From an uncultured Roseicyclus sp. (GTDB lineage Bacteria; Pseudomonadota; Alphaproteobacteria; Rhodobacterales; Rhodobacteraceae), in contig CAKZPN010000046.1 of assembly GCA_937139335.1 (NCBI GenBank), positions 1-64,000 of the forward strand: DNA of 64,000 bases. Reading direction: 5' to 3'. How positions within the stretch are numbered: position 1 is the first letter of the stretch; each line of letters begins with the position of its first letter. The position numbers were made by a program, and so were the translations under genes. The notes below the pieces were generated by a model. That model had not been told where the DNA came from and did not search any database. It was given only the letters and a program-made list of their open reading frames with translations. Below are positions 36,324 through 44,429 of the stretch, one piece after another.

Positions 36324-38276
36324 TTAAGGGGTACTTTCACCCGAACGCTGACATGACGAAGAAATCACTGACATGCCCGAATTCGGCAGGTCGCAGCTCG
36401 CGGATTTGTGCGCTTTGGACACCTGGTGGCGCCCGATGATTCTCATCATCGGATCGAGCCGATAGCCTTGCCAGCCCTCGTGTTGGATCAGGAATTGCAC
36501 TGGCAGCGGCTCATCAGAGATCGCGCCATAGAACTCGGCAAACGTCTTGCGGCAGCGCTCAACGCTCTTGTGGACGTTCTGCTTGCCGGGCTTGCCGTCG
36601 TATTTGACTTGGCCACTGGGCACATAGTGGTAGTCGTTCGGATCAAGTCCGGCGTCGCGGTCTGCCTCGAATGTTGACTTGAGCCCGAACGGCACCGAAG
36701 CCGGAACTCCGCCAACAGCGCCGAGATGGGCCACTTCGACGAACTTCTTTCCATGCACATGATAGAACGCGACCTCCAGCCGGTCCGGGTCGAACCCTGC
36801 GTCATCTGCGGCGAGTAGAGGTTCATCCGCGGGAGACTGCGACACCCGGGCGGAGACCGCGACGGGGTCGCCGGCCTGAAGACGTTCCGCGCAGAACATC
36901 TTCAGGAGCGACGTGTCGGGCAGCCCCCCATCGAGCGCAGCGCCCGCATTGATCTTGAACACCGAACGAACGACCTCGGAGTGCCTCAGCTGCATGGCAT
37001 GCGTTTTTCGCACAACCTCGGAAGGGGACAGGTCCGGGTGACCGTCGATCACCCGCGTCAGGTCGCTGATGTAGGTCTGGTAGAAGTCTTCCAGTGACAG
37101 GTCGGCAAGCCGCCAGCCATGCCGTGACCAGTCCATGGCAATCGTCCGGGAGCGGTCCGTTTCGCGCTCACCGGTCAGCACCTCGGTGCGATAGTACATG
37201 CTGTCATCATGGCGTTCGTGGCCCGCGGCGATCATGGCGAACCGACGGTCGAGGCACTGTGAACATGCGCCGCAATGGGTCTTCATCTTTTCTTCGTCGC
37301 GAACCTTAGTGCAACTGACCGCTGTCGTGATCCTGTTCGCCGCACCATGGGCAAAGATCTTCTCGACCACCTCTTTCTTCGTCAGCCACTCGAAGCTGTT
37401 GCGGATCGGGATCTGCTGGTCCGTGATCAGATGCAGCAGTTTCTCGATCAGGTGCAGAACCAGCGGATGGGTGGTGCGCGTGGCCATGGTGCCTATGACC
37501 TGCGCGCTGATCGGGAGGTTCTGGCTGACGACCCCGTTCTCGTAGAAGCTGACCCTGGAGGCGCCGAGCATCTGCGCGACGGTGTATCCGAGGGCGGCAA
37601 ACAGCAGCGAGCGTGACCTCTGCGTGGTCTCTCTGGCCTCGTGGCCCTTTCGGATCGCCTGGATCTGGATGTGGAGAACCCGGCCGGGAAAATCCTTCTT
37701 GAGATAGTTCGCCAACTCCTCCTGGCGCCATATTGCCTTCTGGGCCGAACGGTGTGTGACGAGAACGACGTTGCCATTGCGCGTTGCCAGCGCCTCAAGC
37801 GCGCCGGCGAAGCTATCGAGACCGCCCGAGAAGAGGATGACCTCAGTTGCCTCGAACGGATTTCCCTCGGGTGCAAATGGCAAGAAGTCGATCGGTCTGA
37901 TCTCTTCGTCTTTCTGGAAGAAGGTGAAACCCACCCTGTCGCCGGTGAGGAACTCGACTGCCTCGACCAGCGCGCCGCAGACCTCGGGCTTGCTCCAGGC
38001 CTCCGGGCGTCGGACTGGCAGGTTGAACGACATGGTGCGAGTCCAGCCCTCGCCCATGTTCTTCCGCGTTAGGCCGCCACGGGTGAACTCGCTGTCGGCA
38101 GCGAAGACGGCGCAGGCGATTTCCAGCAGATCGCGGAGCATCGGGTCCATCGCTGCGACGACCTGAGCTTCGATCTTGCCGGGTTCGATGGTGAAGGTCT
38201 GGTCGTCTCCCTCGAAGATGACGTTGAACCGCTTCACCTTGCCCCGAACGGGGCATTCGACATAGCCATCAGGCAT
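36324..38276 (-). CDS. QueC-like PP-loop enzyme of a putative two-gene defence system
   Basis: The 650-aa protein has a QueC-like core: PP-loop VILFSGGLDSFAGAL (residues 147-161), a nucleotide-binding region around FYENGVVSQNLP, and a zinc knuckle C322 ... THCGACSQCLDRRF (C335, C338, C341), matching the four Cys of 7-cyano-7-deazaguanine synthase. QueC itself is near 230 aa; this one has about 145 extra residues before the PP-loop and about 270 after. Similar enlarged QueC-like enzymes occur in QatABCD and type IV CBASS defence. The start overlaps the partner gene by 8 bp. No queuosine genes lie nearby. Confidence 0.8.
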   Translation of the reverse strand: MPDGYVECPVRGKVKRFNVIFEGDDQTFTIEPGKIEAQVVAAMDPMLRDLLEIACAVFAADSEFTRGGLTRKNMGEGWTRTMSFNLPVRRPEAWSKPEVCGALVEAVEFLTGDRVGFTFFQKDEEIRPIDFLPFAPEGNPFEATEVILFSGGLDSFAGALEALATRNGNVVLVTHRSAQKAIWRQEELANYLKKDFPGRVLHIQIQAIRKGHEARETTQRSRSLLFAALGYTVAQMLGASRVSFYENGVVSQNLPISAQVIGTMATRTTHPLVLHLIEKLLHLITDQQIPIRNSFEWLTKKEVVEKIFAHGAANRITTAVSCTKVRDEEKMKTHCGACSQCLDRRFAMIAAGHERHDDSMYYRTEVLTGERETDRSRTIAMDWSRHGWRLADLSLEDFYQTYISDLTRVIDGHPDLSPSEVVRKTHAMQLRHSEVVRSVFKINAGAALDGGLPDTSLLKMFCAERLQAGDPVAVSARVSQSPADEPLLAADDAGFDPDRLEVAFYHVHGKKFVEVAHLGAVGGVPASVPFGLKSTFEADRDAGLDPNDYHYVPSGQVKYDGKPGKQNVHKSVERCRKTFAEFYGAISDEPLPVQFLIQHEGWQGYRLDPMMRIIGRHQVSKAHKSASCDLPNSGMSVISSSCQRSGESTP

Positions 38277-39051
38277 CGGCGCCTCGCGTGACCCGGAGTT
38301 CCTCGGTGATCTTCTTGAAGCAGACCGCGCCGAACTCGGCGGCGTGGCGGGTGTTGAAGCCGCCGTCGCGATAGAGCGTCTTGCCGTACCAGCCGCCGGC
38401 GAACTCGCGGATGATGCGTGTGGCCTCGCTGCTGTATTGCGCCAGCGCCATGTCGAAGGCGGCACGGTCGCGCACGCCGGAAAAATGTCTACCGGACCCG
38501 ATCTGAGCTGACATCGTGCGATCGAGCCAGGAGCGCAGCGACTCCGAGAGCAGGCGGTTGAAGAAGGACCGCGTGCAGGAGGCAAAGGCACGAGAGTTGC
38601 CCAGTGTGCTCGCCGCGCGCTGCACATCCCCGGGGACCACGTCAAACAGGCCTGGCAGCTGATCGCCGATGTGCATCGAGAGCGTGGACAGAAGCGCGCG
38701 CCGGGACAGTTCCCCGATGTCGCTCGGACGGGCACGTTGCCGCGCCACCTCGTCGAGACGCTGCCCGACCGCGCCGATCAGCGTGAGAAGATCGACCGTT
38801 CCCTTGATCGGGACATCCGCGTCGCGCAGAGCCTGTCCGAAATCGTCACTGCGCGCTGCTGCGGGAATGGTGGCCAGCAGTCGCACCGCTTCGACGAATA
38901 CCGGATCGCGTGCGGCGTCCAGGAGATCCTGTTCGGCGGCAGCTGCGCTGGCGGCGACGATGTCGGCGTCTGTTGCACCCCCCGTCAGGAGGTCAACAAC
39001 TTCCCGCCATTTCTTGCTGTTCGGCAGGACACCGAGGTGAATATGGCCCAT
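38269..39051 (-). CDS. Partner protein of the QueC-like enzyme, function unknown
   Basis: The 260-aa protein begins MGHIHLGVLPNSKKWREVVDLLTGGA, exposing an N-terminal Gly if Met is removed. It is mostly helical and Ala-rich in the middle, and ends with GRHFSGVRDRAAFDMALAQYSSEATRIIREFAGGWYGKTLYRDGG and a short basic tail. There is no signal peptide, membrane span or known catalytic motif. It is translated first and overlaps the QueC-like gene by 8 bp. It occupies the place that QatB has next to QatC but does not look like the QatB sequences I remember. It may be the substrate modified by the QueC-like enzyme. Confidence 0.7.
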   Translation of the reverse strand: MGHIHLGVLPNSKKWREVVDLLTGGATDADIVAASAAAAEQDLLDAARDPVFVEAVRLLATIPAAARSDDFGQALRDADVPIKGTVDLLTLIGAVGQRLDEVARQRARPSDIGELSRRALLSTLSMHIGDQLPGLFDVVPGDVQRAASTLGNSRAFASCTRSFFNRLLSESLRSWLDRTMSAQIGSGRHFSGVRDRAAFDMALAQYSSEATRIIREFAGGWYGKTLYRDGGFNTRHAAEFGAVCFKKITEELRVTRGADA

Positions 39052-39135
39052 TGCGCGGACACCCTCTCCCCCGAGCCCAGATCGTCCAATTCCAGCATCT
39101 CAGCCGATTGAGACCTTGTTGTGGCAATGCGGTAC

Positions 39136-39236
39136 GGGACAGATGGGACAGATTGGACACAAGAAATCATTTACTGCCTTAGAAGCGCTCTAGAGAAGTA
39201 ATGGAAAACACGTGTCCGATCTGTCCCATCTGTCCC
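39136..39236. repeat. 101-bp near-palindrome with tandem GGGACAGAT units
   Basis: Arms at 39136-39160 and 39212-39236 are 25 bp each and inverted with a single mismatch. Each arm holds two direct GGGACAGAT-type units followed by TGGACAC. The 51-bp spacer is AT-richer and has weaker symmetry (TTACT...AGTAA around AGCGCT). It lies 85 bp upstream of the partner/QueC-like operon and 131 bp from the SRAP stop. Confidence 0.9.
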
Positions 39237-39367
39237 TGGGCGGCAAATCTGGAGCGCAGTACGGCTGTTCTCGGGCATCAGGACTGCTGGGACGAAATGC
39301 GCTTTCCAAACGTTCTCTTGCCCATTTCGGCGGCGCAAGGCCGAACCAGTAAGTGCTTTTGGATGAG

Positions 39368-39985
39368 CTAGATCGACATCAGCAAATCATCGGGCAAGGG
39401 CCTCTGTAGCGCCTTCGCCTCCGGCCAGAGCGCCGTGAGCCAAGCGTCCAGTTCGGCCTCCTCGGTCAGGATAACGGGCATCGCCTTGGGGTGGATCGGC
39501 GCGACCACACCATTCGGTTCGCAGGTCAGGAAGGCAAAGAGATCGTCGGTGGTCTCGCCGTCCTTCAGCTTGCGGATGCTGGTCCAGGCCGGCACCCAGA
39601 TCCCTGCAAAGAAGGCAGGGCCCTCGCTCGTCACCTTGAACCACGCATTGCCAGCACCCTTGCCGGGTCTCGGCTCGGCGAAGCGGTCCAACGGCACGAG
39701 GCATCGATGCGCAGGCCCGAGCCAGCGCCGCCAGTGCGGCGAGCCGGTATTGCGTACATTGGTGACGCCCCGGTCGATGCCGCTCTTGCTGTGGAACTGT
39801 GGGGGCGACGGTAGGCCCCATCGGGCGTGGCGCAGCACATGTCCATCACCGTCGTGCGTGATGATCGGCGCCATCCGGTCGGGATAGACTTCGCCGCTCT
39901 CGATGTTGCCGGCGCGGTTCTCGAGACCCTTGAAAAGACCGCGCATCGCCTCGACCGCCGTCGTGTGGTTAAACAGGTTGCACAT
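39368..39985 (-). CDS. SRAP (SOS response-associated peptidase, YedK/HMCES family)
   Basis: The 205-aa protein shields abasic sites in single-stranded DNA by covalent linkage. The catalytic Cys2 directly follows the initiator Met (MCNLFNHT). Family motifs follow: PDRMAPII, RHARWGLPSPP, GVTNVRNT with the conserved Asn, RCLVPLDRFAEP and FFAGIW, and the active-site His lies in the PIHPKAMPVIL segment. Genes of this family are common in Rhodobacteraceae prophages next to ParB-methyltransferase genes. It is divergent from that gene across about 250 bp. Confidence 0.92.
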   Translation of the reverse strand: MCNLFNHTTAVEAMRGLFKGLENRAGNIESGEVYPDRMAPIITHDGDGHVLRHARWGLPSPPQFHSKSGIDRGVTNVRNTGSPHWRRWLGPAHRCLVPLDRFAEPRPGKGAGNAWFKVTSEGPAFFAGIWVPAWTSIRKLKDGETTDDLFAFLTCEPNGVVAPIHPKAMPVILTEEAELDAWLTALWPEAKALQRPLPDDLLMSI

Positions 39986-40236
39986 GGATCATCTCCCATC
40001 TCGGGCAGGCTAGCACGCAACTGGTTGTTGTCAGAGGGGTCGGGCCGACAGATGGAATTCGGCGGCGACCCGACTAGTGGCGTTCGGCAGGTCCGCTGCA
40101 GCACGCGGCATGGACAAGTCTGCACGACCCTAAAGTGTCGTCTCATGGCGCCGCATGTCATTTAATGTCATAAAGACAATGGGTTAATTGCCATGCTATC
40201 CTGCCAGGGACGGCACATCAATTCCGGGACGGGGTC

Positions 40237-41505
40237 ATGGCGGGCAGATCGGCGGCAGCACAGGCGCGAGGAGCGCAGGCGATCGAGCAGCGTCCGCTCA
40301 CCGATCTCGTGCCCTTCGCCAACAACGCGCGCACGCATTCCGAGGCGCAGGTGGCGCAGATCGCGTCCTCGATCCGCGAGTTCGGCTTCAACAACCCGGT
40401 GCTGGTCGACGGCGCGAACGGCATCATCGCGGGACACGGCCGGGTGCTGGCGGCCCGGAAGCTGGGGCTGCGCGATGTCCCGGTGATCGAACTGAGCCAT
40501 CTGAGCGAGACGCAGAAGCGCGCCTACATCCTCGCCGACAACCGGCTAGCGGAGATGGCGGGCTGGGACAAGGAACTGCTGGCGCTGGAACTGACTGATC
40601 TCGGCGACCTCGGCGTCGACCTCGGTGACCTGGGCTTCGACGGGGCTGAGCTCGATGCGCTGCTGGGGCATGGGACTGCGGACCCACGGGAGGAGGTGAC
40701 ACCGGAGCCTCCTGCGAACCCCGTCAGCCGTGTGGGCGACCTCTGGCTGCTCGGCTCGCACCGCCTGCTCTGCGGCGACGCCACCTCCGCTGCCGACGTC
40801 TCCCGTCTGCTCGGGGATGTGCGCCCGCACCTGATGGTGACGGATCCGCCCTATGGCGTCGCCTACGACCCCGACTGGCGCAATCGGGCCGGAGCCTCGG
40901 AGACCAAGCGCACCGGCAAGGTCATGAACGACCACCGGGCCGACTGGCGCGAGGCCTGGGCGCTCTTCCCCGGCGAGGTCGCCTATGTCTGGCACGGGGC
41001 GCTGCACGCCACGACGGTGGCCGAGAGCCTGGTCGCCTGCGGATTCGACATCCGCAGCCAGATCATCTGGGCCAAGGAGCGCCTGGTGCTGAGCCGGGGC
41101 GACTATCACTGGCAGCACGAGCCCGCCTGGTACGCGGTCCGCCGGAAGGCCACCGGGCATTGGGCAGGCGATCGGAAGCAGACCACGCTCTGGCAGATCC
41201 CCAGCCGCGATCAGGATGCGGCAACCATCCACGGCACTCAAAAGCCCGTCGAGTGCATGCGCCGGCCGATGCTGAACAACTCCAGCCCGGGCCAGGCGAT
41301 CTACGAGCCCTTCTGCGGCTCGGGCACCACGCTGATCGCGGCCGAGACCACCGGACGCATCTGCCACGCGATGGAGCTCGACCCGGCCTATGTCGATGTC
41401 GCGGTGACCCGCTGGCAGGCGTTCACCGGCAAGGCGGCGGTGCTGGACGGGGATGGGCGCAGCTTTGCCGAGGTGACGCCCACGCGATCCGAGGAGGCTG
41501 CCTGA
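40237..41505 (+). CDS. ParB-domain/DNA methyltransferase fusion
   Basis: The 422-aa protein has an N-terminal ParB/Srx-like domain (IEQRPLTDLVPFANNARTHSEAQVAQIASSIREFGFNNPVLVDGANGIIAGHGRVLAARKLG, residues about 17-80). A type II-style methyltransferase follows: MVTDPPYGVAYD (about 205) as the catalytic DPPY motif and YEPFCGSGTTLIAAE (about 355) as the SAM-binding motif. Such fusions are frequent just before terminase genes in alphaproteobacterial prophages and probably protect phage DNA or regulate packaging. Its stop overlaps the next start (TGATG). Confidence 0.92.
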   Translation: MAGRSAAAQARGAQAIEQRPLTDLVPFANNARTHSEAQVAQIASSIREFGFNNPVLVDGANGIIAGHGRVLAARKLGLRDVPVIELSHLSETQKRAYILADNRLAEMAGWDKELLALELTDLGDLGVDLGDLGFDGAELDALLGHGTADPREEVTPEPPANPVSRVGDLWLLGSHRLLCGDATSAADVSRLLGDVRPHLMVTDPPYGVAYDPDWRNRAGASETKRTGKVMNDHRADWREAWALFPGEVAYVWHGALHATTVAESLVACGFDIRSQIIWAKERLVLSRGDYHWQHEPAWYAVRRKATGHWAGDRKQTTLWQIPSRDQDAATIHGTQKPVECMRRPMLNNSSPGQAIYEPFCGSGTTLIAAETTGRICHAMELDPAYVDVAVTRWQAFTGKAAVLDGDGRSFAEVTPTRSEEAA

Positions 41506-41963
41506 TGGCGCGCGCGCCGATCACGCTCTCGGAGGCGCAGCTCGCGGAGGTGGAGACGCTGGCGGCGGTGCTGACCACGGCGCAGATCGCGGACTACTTC
41601 GGGATCGGGCGGACCACCTTCTTCGCCATGCTCGAGCGCGATCCCGGCGTGGCCGAACGATATAAAAGAGGCAAGGCCAAGGCCATCGGGGCGATCGCGC
41701 AGAGCCTGATCCAGAAGGCGCGCAACGGCGACACCGCCTCGATGATCTTCTACCTCAAGACCCAGGCCGGCTGGCGCGAGACCGACCGGCTGGAACACAC
41801 CGGACCTGGCGGCACACCGGTGACGGCCATCGTGCGCCAGATCGTGAGCCCGCGCGACAAGTTGAAGGCTCTGATCGAGGGCTACGCGGAGCGGATGGAC
41901 ACGGGAGGCACGGAAGATGGGGTGCGGCGCCTCGATGCCGTCCCAACGGAGCCTGCACCATGA
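41505..41963 (+). CDS. HTH protein, terminase-small-subunit-like
   Basis: The 152-aa product starts at MARAPITLSEAQLAEVETLAAVLTTAQIADYFGIGRTTFFAMLERDPG, a clear helix-turn-helix. KAKAIGAIAQSLIQKARNGDTASMIFYLKTQAGWRETD follows, a pattern seen in phage DNA-packaging small subunits and their relatives. The C-terminus (SPRDKLKALIEGYAERMD) is helical. It is coupled to the methyltransferase before it and overlaps a 101-aa frame after it. It could be a third small-terminase type protein or a regulator. Confidence 0.7.
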   Translation: MARAPITLSEAQLAEVETLAAVLTTAQIADYFGIGRTTFFAMLERDPGVAERYKRGKAKAIGAIAQSLIQKARNGDTASMIFYLKTQAGWRETDRLEHTGPGGTPVTAIVRQIVSPRDKLKALIEGYAERMDTGGTEDGVRRLDAVPTEPAP

Positions 41964-42265
41964 CCCCGGGGGGAGGTCAGAAGTCTGGGAGGATCGCCTC
42001 GGGGACCGGTGTGGGGAGGACTCTTTTCACACCCGCGAAATTGCCGACCGGGTATCCCCCGTCCCGGTGGACCCGGATCCCCCGTGTTTCTTGGGCACTG
42101 CGCGCATCCGACGCTGCAGAACCACCGCAAAACACTCGACCAACTCGGGGAGTGAACGCAGCTCGCATCCTGCGTCTTGCCGCCTCCTGGTCCCGGTGCC
42201 CGTGCTGCGCTGACCTCGTCTGGGTGCTGTCGCACCTGGGCTCGCTTGCGGGGGTGCCGGCATGA
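41960..42265 (+). CDS. Hypothetical 101-aa protein, coupled on both sides
   Basis: The only support is architecture: its ATG overlaps the stop of the HTH gene (ATGA) and its stop overlaps the start of the terminase gene (ATGA), as with other genes of this operon. The sequence is basic, Pro-rich in the middle and has a Cys pair (RCPCC) near residue 80. Codon use is less biased than in neighbours. It may be translated as a linker frame only; I recognise nothing in it. Confidence 0.35.
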   Translation: MTPGGGQKSGRIASGTGVGRTLFTPAKLPTGYPPSRWTRIPRVSWALRASDAAEPPQNTRPTRGVNAARILRLAASWSRCPCCADLVWVLSHLGSLAGVPA

Positions 42266-42711
42266 GAGGTCGCAAACCCAAGCCGACGGCCCTGAAGCTG
42301 ATCGAGGGCAACCCCGGCAAGCGACCGATCAATGGACGTGAACCGAAGCCGCCGTCCGGCGTGCCGACCTGTCCCTCGCATCTCTCGGCTTCGGCAAAAG
42401 CGGAGTGGAAACGGCTCGCGCGCACGCTGAACGACATCGGTCTGCTGACCCAGATCGACCGGACGGTGCTGGCGGCCTACTGCCAGGCCTACGGCCGCTG
42501 GGTGGAGGCCGAGCGGCGGCTGGCGGAGACACCGCCGATCCTGAAGACGCCCGCCGGCTATGTGCAGATCAGCCCCTGGATCACCATCTCCAACAAGCAG
42601 GTGGAACTGATGACCCGGCTCATGGCTGAGCTGGGCCTCTCGCCCACCTCCCGCTCGAGGCTGTCGGTGCAGGTGCCGACAGGTGCCAAGCCCTGGGAAT
42701 GGGACTGCTGA
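42262..42711 (+). CDS. Phage terminase small subunit, P27 family (first copy)
   Basis: The 149-aa protein starts with MRGRKPKPTALKLIEGNPGKRPIN, the characteristic P27-family opening. Then come CPSHLSASAKAEWKRLARTLNDIGLLTQIDRTVLAAYCQAYGRWVEAERRLAETP and a C-terminal helix, ISNKQVELMTRLMAELGLSPTSRSRL. It would bind pac or cos DNA for a large terminase. The large subunit should follow but does not; a second small-subunit gene does. It is part of the plus-strand late operon. Confidence 0.93.
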   Translation: MRGRKPKPTALKLIEGNPGKRPINGREPKPPSGVPTCPSHLSASAKAEWKRLARTLNDIGLLTQIDRTVLAAYCQAYGRWVEAERRLAETPPILKTPAGYVQISPWITISNKQVELMTRLMAELGLSPTSRSRLSVQVPTGAKPWEWDC

Positions 42712-42715
42712 CGTG

Positions 42716-43159
42716 ATGCGCGGCCGGAAGCCGAACCCCAAGGCAGGGGCCGTCAGTCTGCCAGGCAATGCCCTGCCGCGCTGTCCGCCGCATCTCGACG
42801 AGGTGGCCCGCAACGAGTGGCGCCGGCTGGCGAAGCCGATGCATGACGCAGGCGTGCTGACCATCGCCGACCGCGGGGCGCTGTCGGCGTACTGCCAGGC
42901 GTGGTCGCGCTGGGTCGAGGCGGAGGCGAAGCTGAAGGAGACGCCGATGCTCCTGAAGACGCCTTCGGGCTACGTCCAGCAATCGCCCTGGCTCACCATC
43001 GCCAACAAGCAGCTGGAGTTGATGGGACGCTTCATGGCCGAGCTCGGCCTGACGCCCGTAGCACGCACACGGTTGAAGGGCCTGGCACCGACTGCGGATG
43101 CGGACATGACGATCAATTTCGTCACGATCTATGAAGACCAGGACGACGCCAGGCTCTGA
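42716..43159 (+). CDS. Phage terminase small subunit, P27 family (second copy)
   Basis: The 147-aa paralogue of the preceding gene has the same order of segments: MRGRKPNPKAGAV, CPPHLDEVARNEWRRLAKPMHDAGVLTIADRGALSAYCQAWSRWVEAEAKLKETP, and IANKQLELMGRFMAELGLTPVARTRLKG. About half of the residues match the first copy by eye. It starts 4 nt after the first copy's stop. A GTG one codon earlier is an alternative start. The expected large terminase is absent: after the stop, 540 bp without a gene lead to the resolvase. Confidence 0.9.
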   Translation: MRGRKPNPKAGAVSLPGNALPRCPPHLDEVARNEWRRLAKPMHDAGVLTIADRGALSAYCQAWSRWVEAEAKLKETPMLLKTPSGYVQQSPWLTIANKQLELMGRFMAELGLTPVARTRLKGLAPTADADMTINFVTIYEDQDDARL

Positions 43160-43666
43160 GTTCGGGCCGAATCCCCCCCGTAGCCATGACCACGACGAAC
43201 CCCCGCAGAATGACCGGCTGCGTCGCGACGTGCGTGACATTGCATGGCCTACAGCCCGATTGTTCGGAGATTTCACGATAGTCATGTCGAAACAGACAGG
43301 TTCCCCCCAGCGATGGTGAGGAAGTACCAAGAGCATCGAGGCGCAGGTGCTGCGTGAGTAACGAATGCTGTGTATTTTTGAAGATTTCTGTGAGTTCGAG
43401 AACGTAATGTTTGCAAGTGAACGATTTCCGGCACTTGCGCCTCAACACGAACTGACTGCCGAGCGGAAGAGATCCAGATCACGGCTGTGGATCATGGCAC
43501 TCCTGCACCGTGCAGCGAAGGCCATCTCCGCAAAACCGGTTGTAGGCGCAGGGAAGGTCGTTTCTGCCCGTCGCAGCGCTGACACATCAAGGTTCTAAGC
43601 GGCCCGGCGCGGCCGAGATCGAGTGCTCGCGCAAGGCGAATTGACTACGAGATCGACCGTCTGGCG
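43160..43666. other. 500-bp region without a recognisable gene, probable deletion scar
   Basis: No convincing frame is present. A 77-codon frame at 43365-43598 has no family resemblance and weak codon bias. The region lies where large terminase, portal, capsid and tail genes would be in a complete prophage. Base composition drops around 43330-43470. Confidence 0.5.
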
Positions 43667-43708
43667 ATGTACACACCTGCGCAACGAACGTTAGGCAGGT
43701 GTGTACAT
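43667..43708. promoter_or_regulatory. 14-bp perfect inverted repeat at the resolvase start: operator or res site
   Basis: ATGTACACACCTGC (43667-43680) and GCAGGTGTGTACAT (43695-43708) are exact inverses separated by 14 bp. The right arm contains the first bases of the resolvase start codon. Spacing and position fit a dimer site for the recombinase, used for autoregulation or crossover. Confidence 0.75.
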
Positions 43709-44414
43709 GGTCAGGGATGCTGCCCCGAATGCGAAGCTGGTGGCCTACGAGCGGGTCTCGACGGCGCGGCAGGGGAAGTCCGGGCTGGGTCTTGAGGCTC
43801 AGCGCAAGGCCATCGAGGACTTCGCTGACATCAAGGGCGCTGCGATCCTGGCGCGGTTCACCGAGGTCGAGAGCGGGCGCAGGAACGACAGGCCGGAACT
43901 GGCGAAGGCCCTGCAGCTTGCGCGCATCACCGGGGCGACGCTCGTCATCGCCAAGCTGGACCGGTTGAGCCGCAACGCGGCTTTCCTGCTGACGCTCCGA
44001 GACGCAGGGGTCCGTTTCCTCGCCTGCGACATGCCGGAGGCGAATGATCTGACCGTCGGCATCATGGCCCTCGTCGCCCAGCAGGAGCGCGAGGCGATCT
44101 CACGGCGCACGAAAGAGGCGCTGGCGGCGGCCAAGGCGCGCGGGGTGAAGTTGGGCAATCCGAATGGGGCTTCTACACTTCGGCGGGCCGGGAAGGGTGG
44201 CGGCGCGCTGAGAGAGGCCGTGCGCAAGAATGCGAACGACCACGCGGCTGCGCTTTCCCCTGTGATCGAGGCGATCCGGGCTGAGGGCTACACAACCCTG
44301 CGCTCCATCGCCACCGAACTGAACGGACGCGGCATCCGGACCCGTCGCGGTGGGGATTGGCACGTGTCGAATGTCCGGAACCTGCTGGCGCGATTCAACG
44401 CAGCAAACGACTGA
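43707..44414 (+). CDS. Serine resolvase/invertase family recombinase
   Basis: The 235-aa small serine recombinase has VAYERVSTARQGKSGLGLEAQRKAIEDF with the catalytic Ser (RVST), then LVIAKLDRLSRNAAFLLTL, VGIMALVAQQEREAISRRTKEALAAAKARG, and a C-terminal HTH region (TTLRSIATELNGRGIRTRRGGDWHVSNVRNLLARF). The ATG at 43707 is used; a GTG two codons earlier is also possible. A perfect inverted repeat overlaps the start. In the prophage it stands exactly where the structural genes are missing, so it may have come in with, or caused, the deletion. Confidence 0.9.
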   Translation: MVRDAAPNAKLVAYERVSTARQGKSGLGLEAQRKAIEDFADIKGAAILARFTEVESGRRNDRPELAKALQLARITGATLVIAKLDRLSRNAAFLLTLRDAGVRFLACDMPEANDLTVGIMALVAQQEREAISRRTKEALAAAKARGVKLGNPNGASTLRRAGKGGGALREAVRKNANDHAAALSPVIEAIRAEGYTTLRSIATELNGRGIRTRRGGDWHVSNVRNLLARFNAAND

Positions 44415-44429
44415 AAAACGCTCCCACTC

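Noticed and set aside
36287..36351. GAACGCTGACA repeated at 36287 and 36341 as a possible recombinase attachment site
   Set aside because: An 11-bp repeat only about 50 bp apart at the end of the QueC-like gene is too little to support an att site; the 15-bp pair at tRNA-Ser is far better.
36324..39985. Complete QatABCD or type IV CBASS system
   Set aside because: Only a QueC-like gene and one partner are present. There is no ATPase, TatD nuclease, CD-NTase, TGT-like gene or effector.
43365..43598. 77-codon frame between the terminase and resolvase genes
   Set aside because: Weak codon bias and no recognisable features; kept only as part of the gap description.
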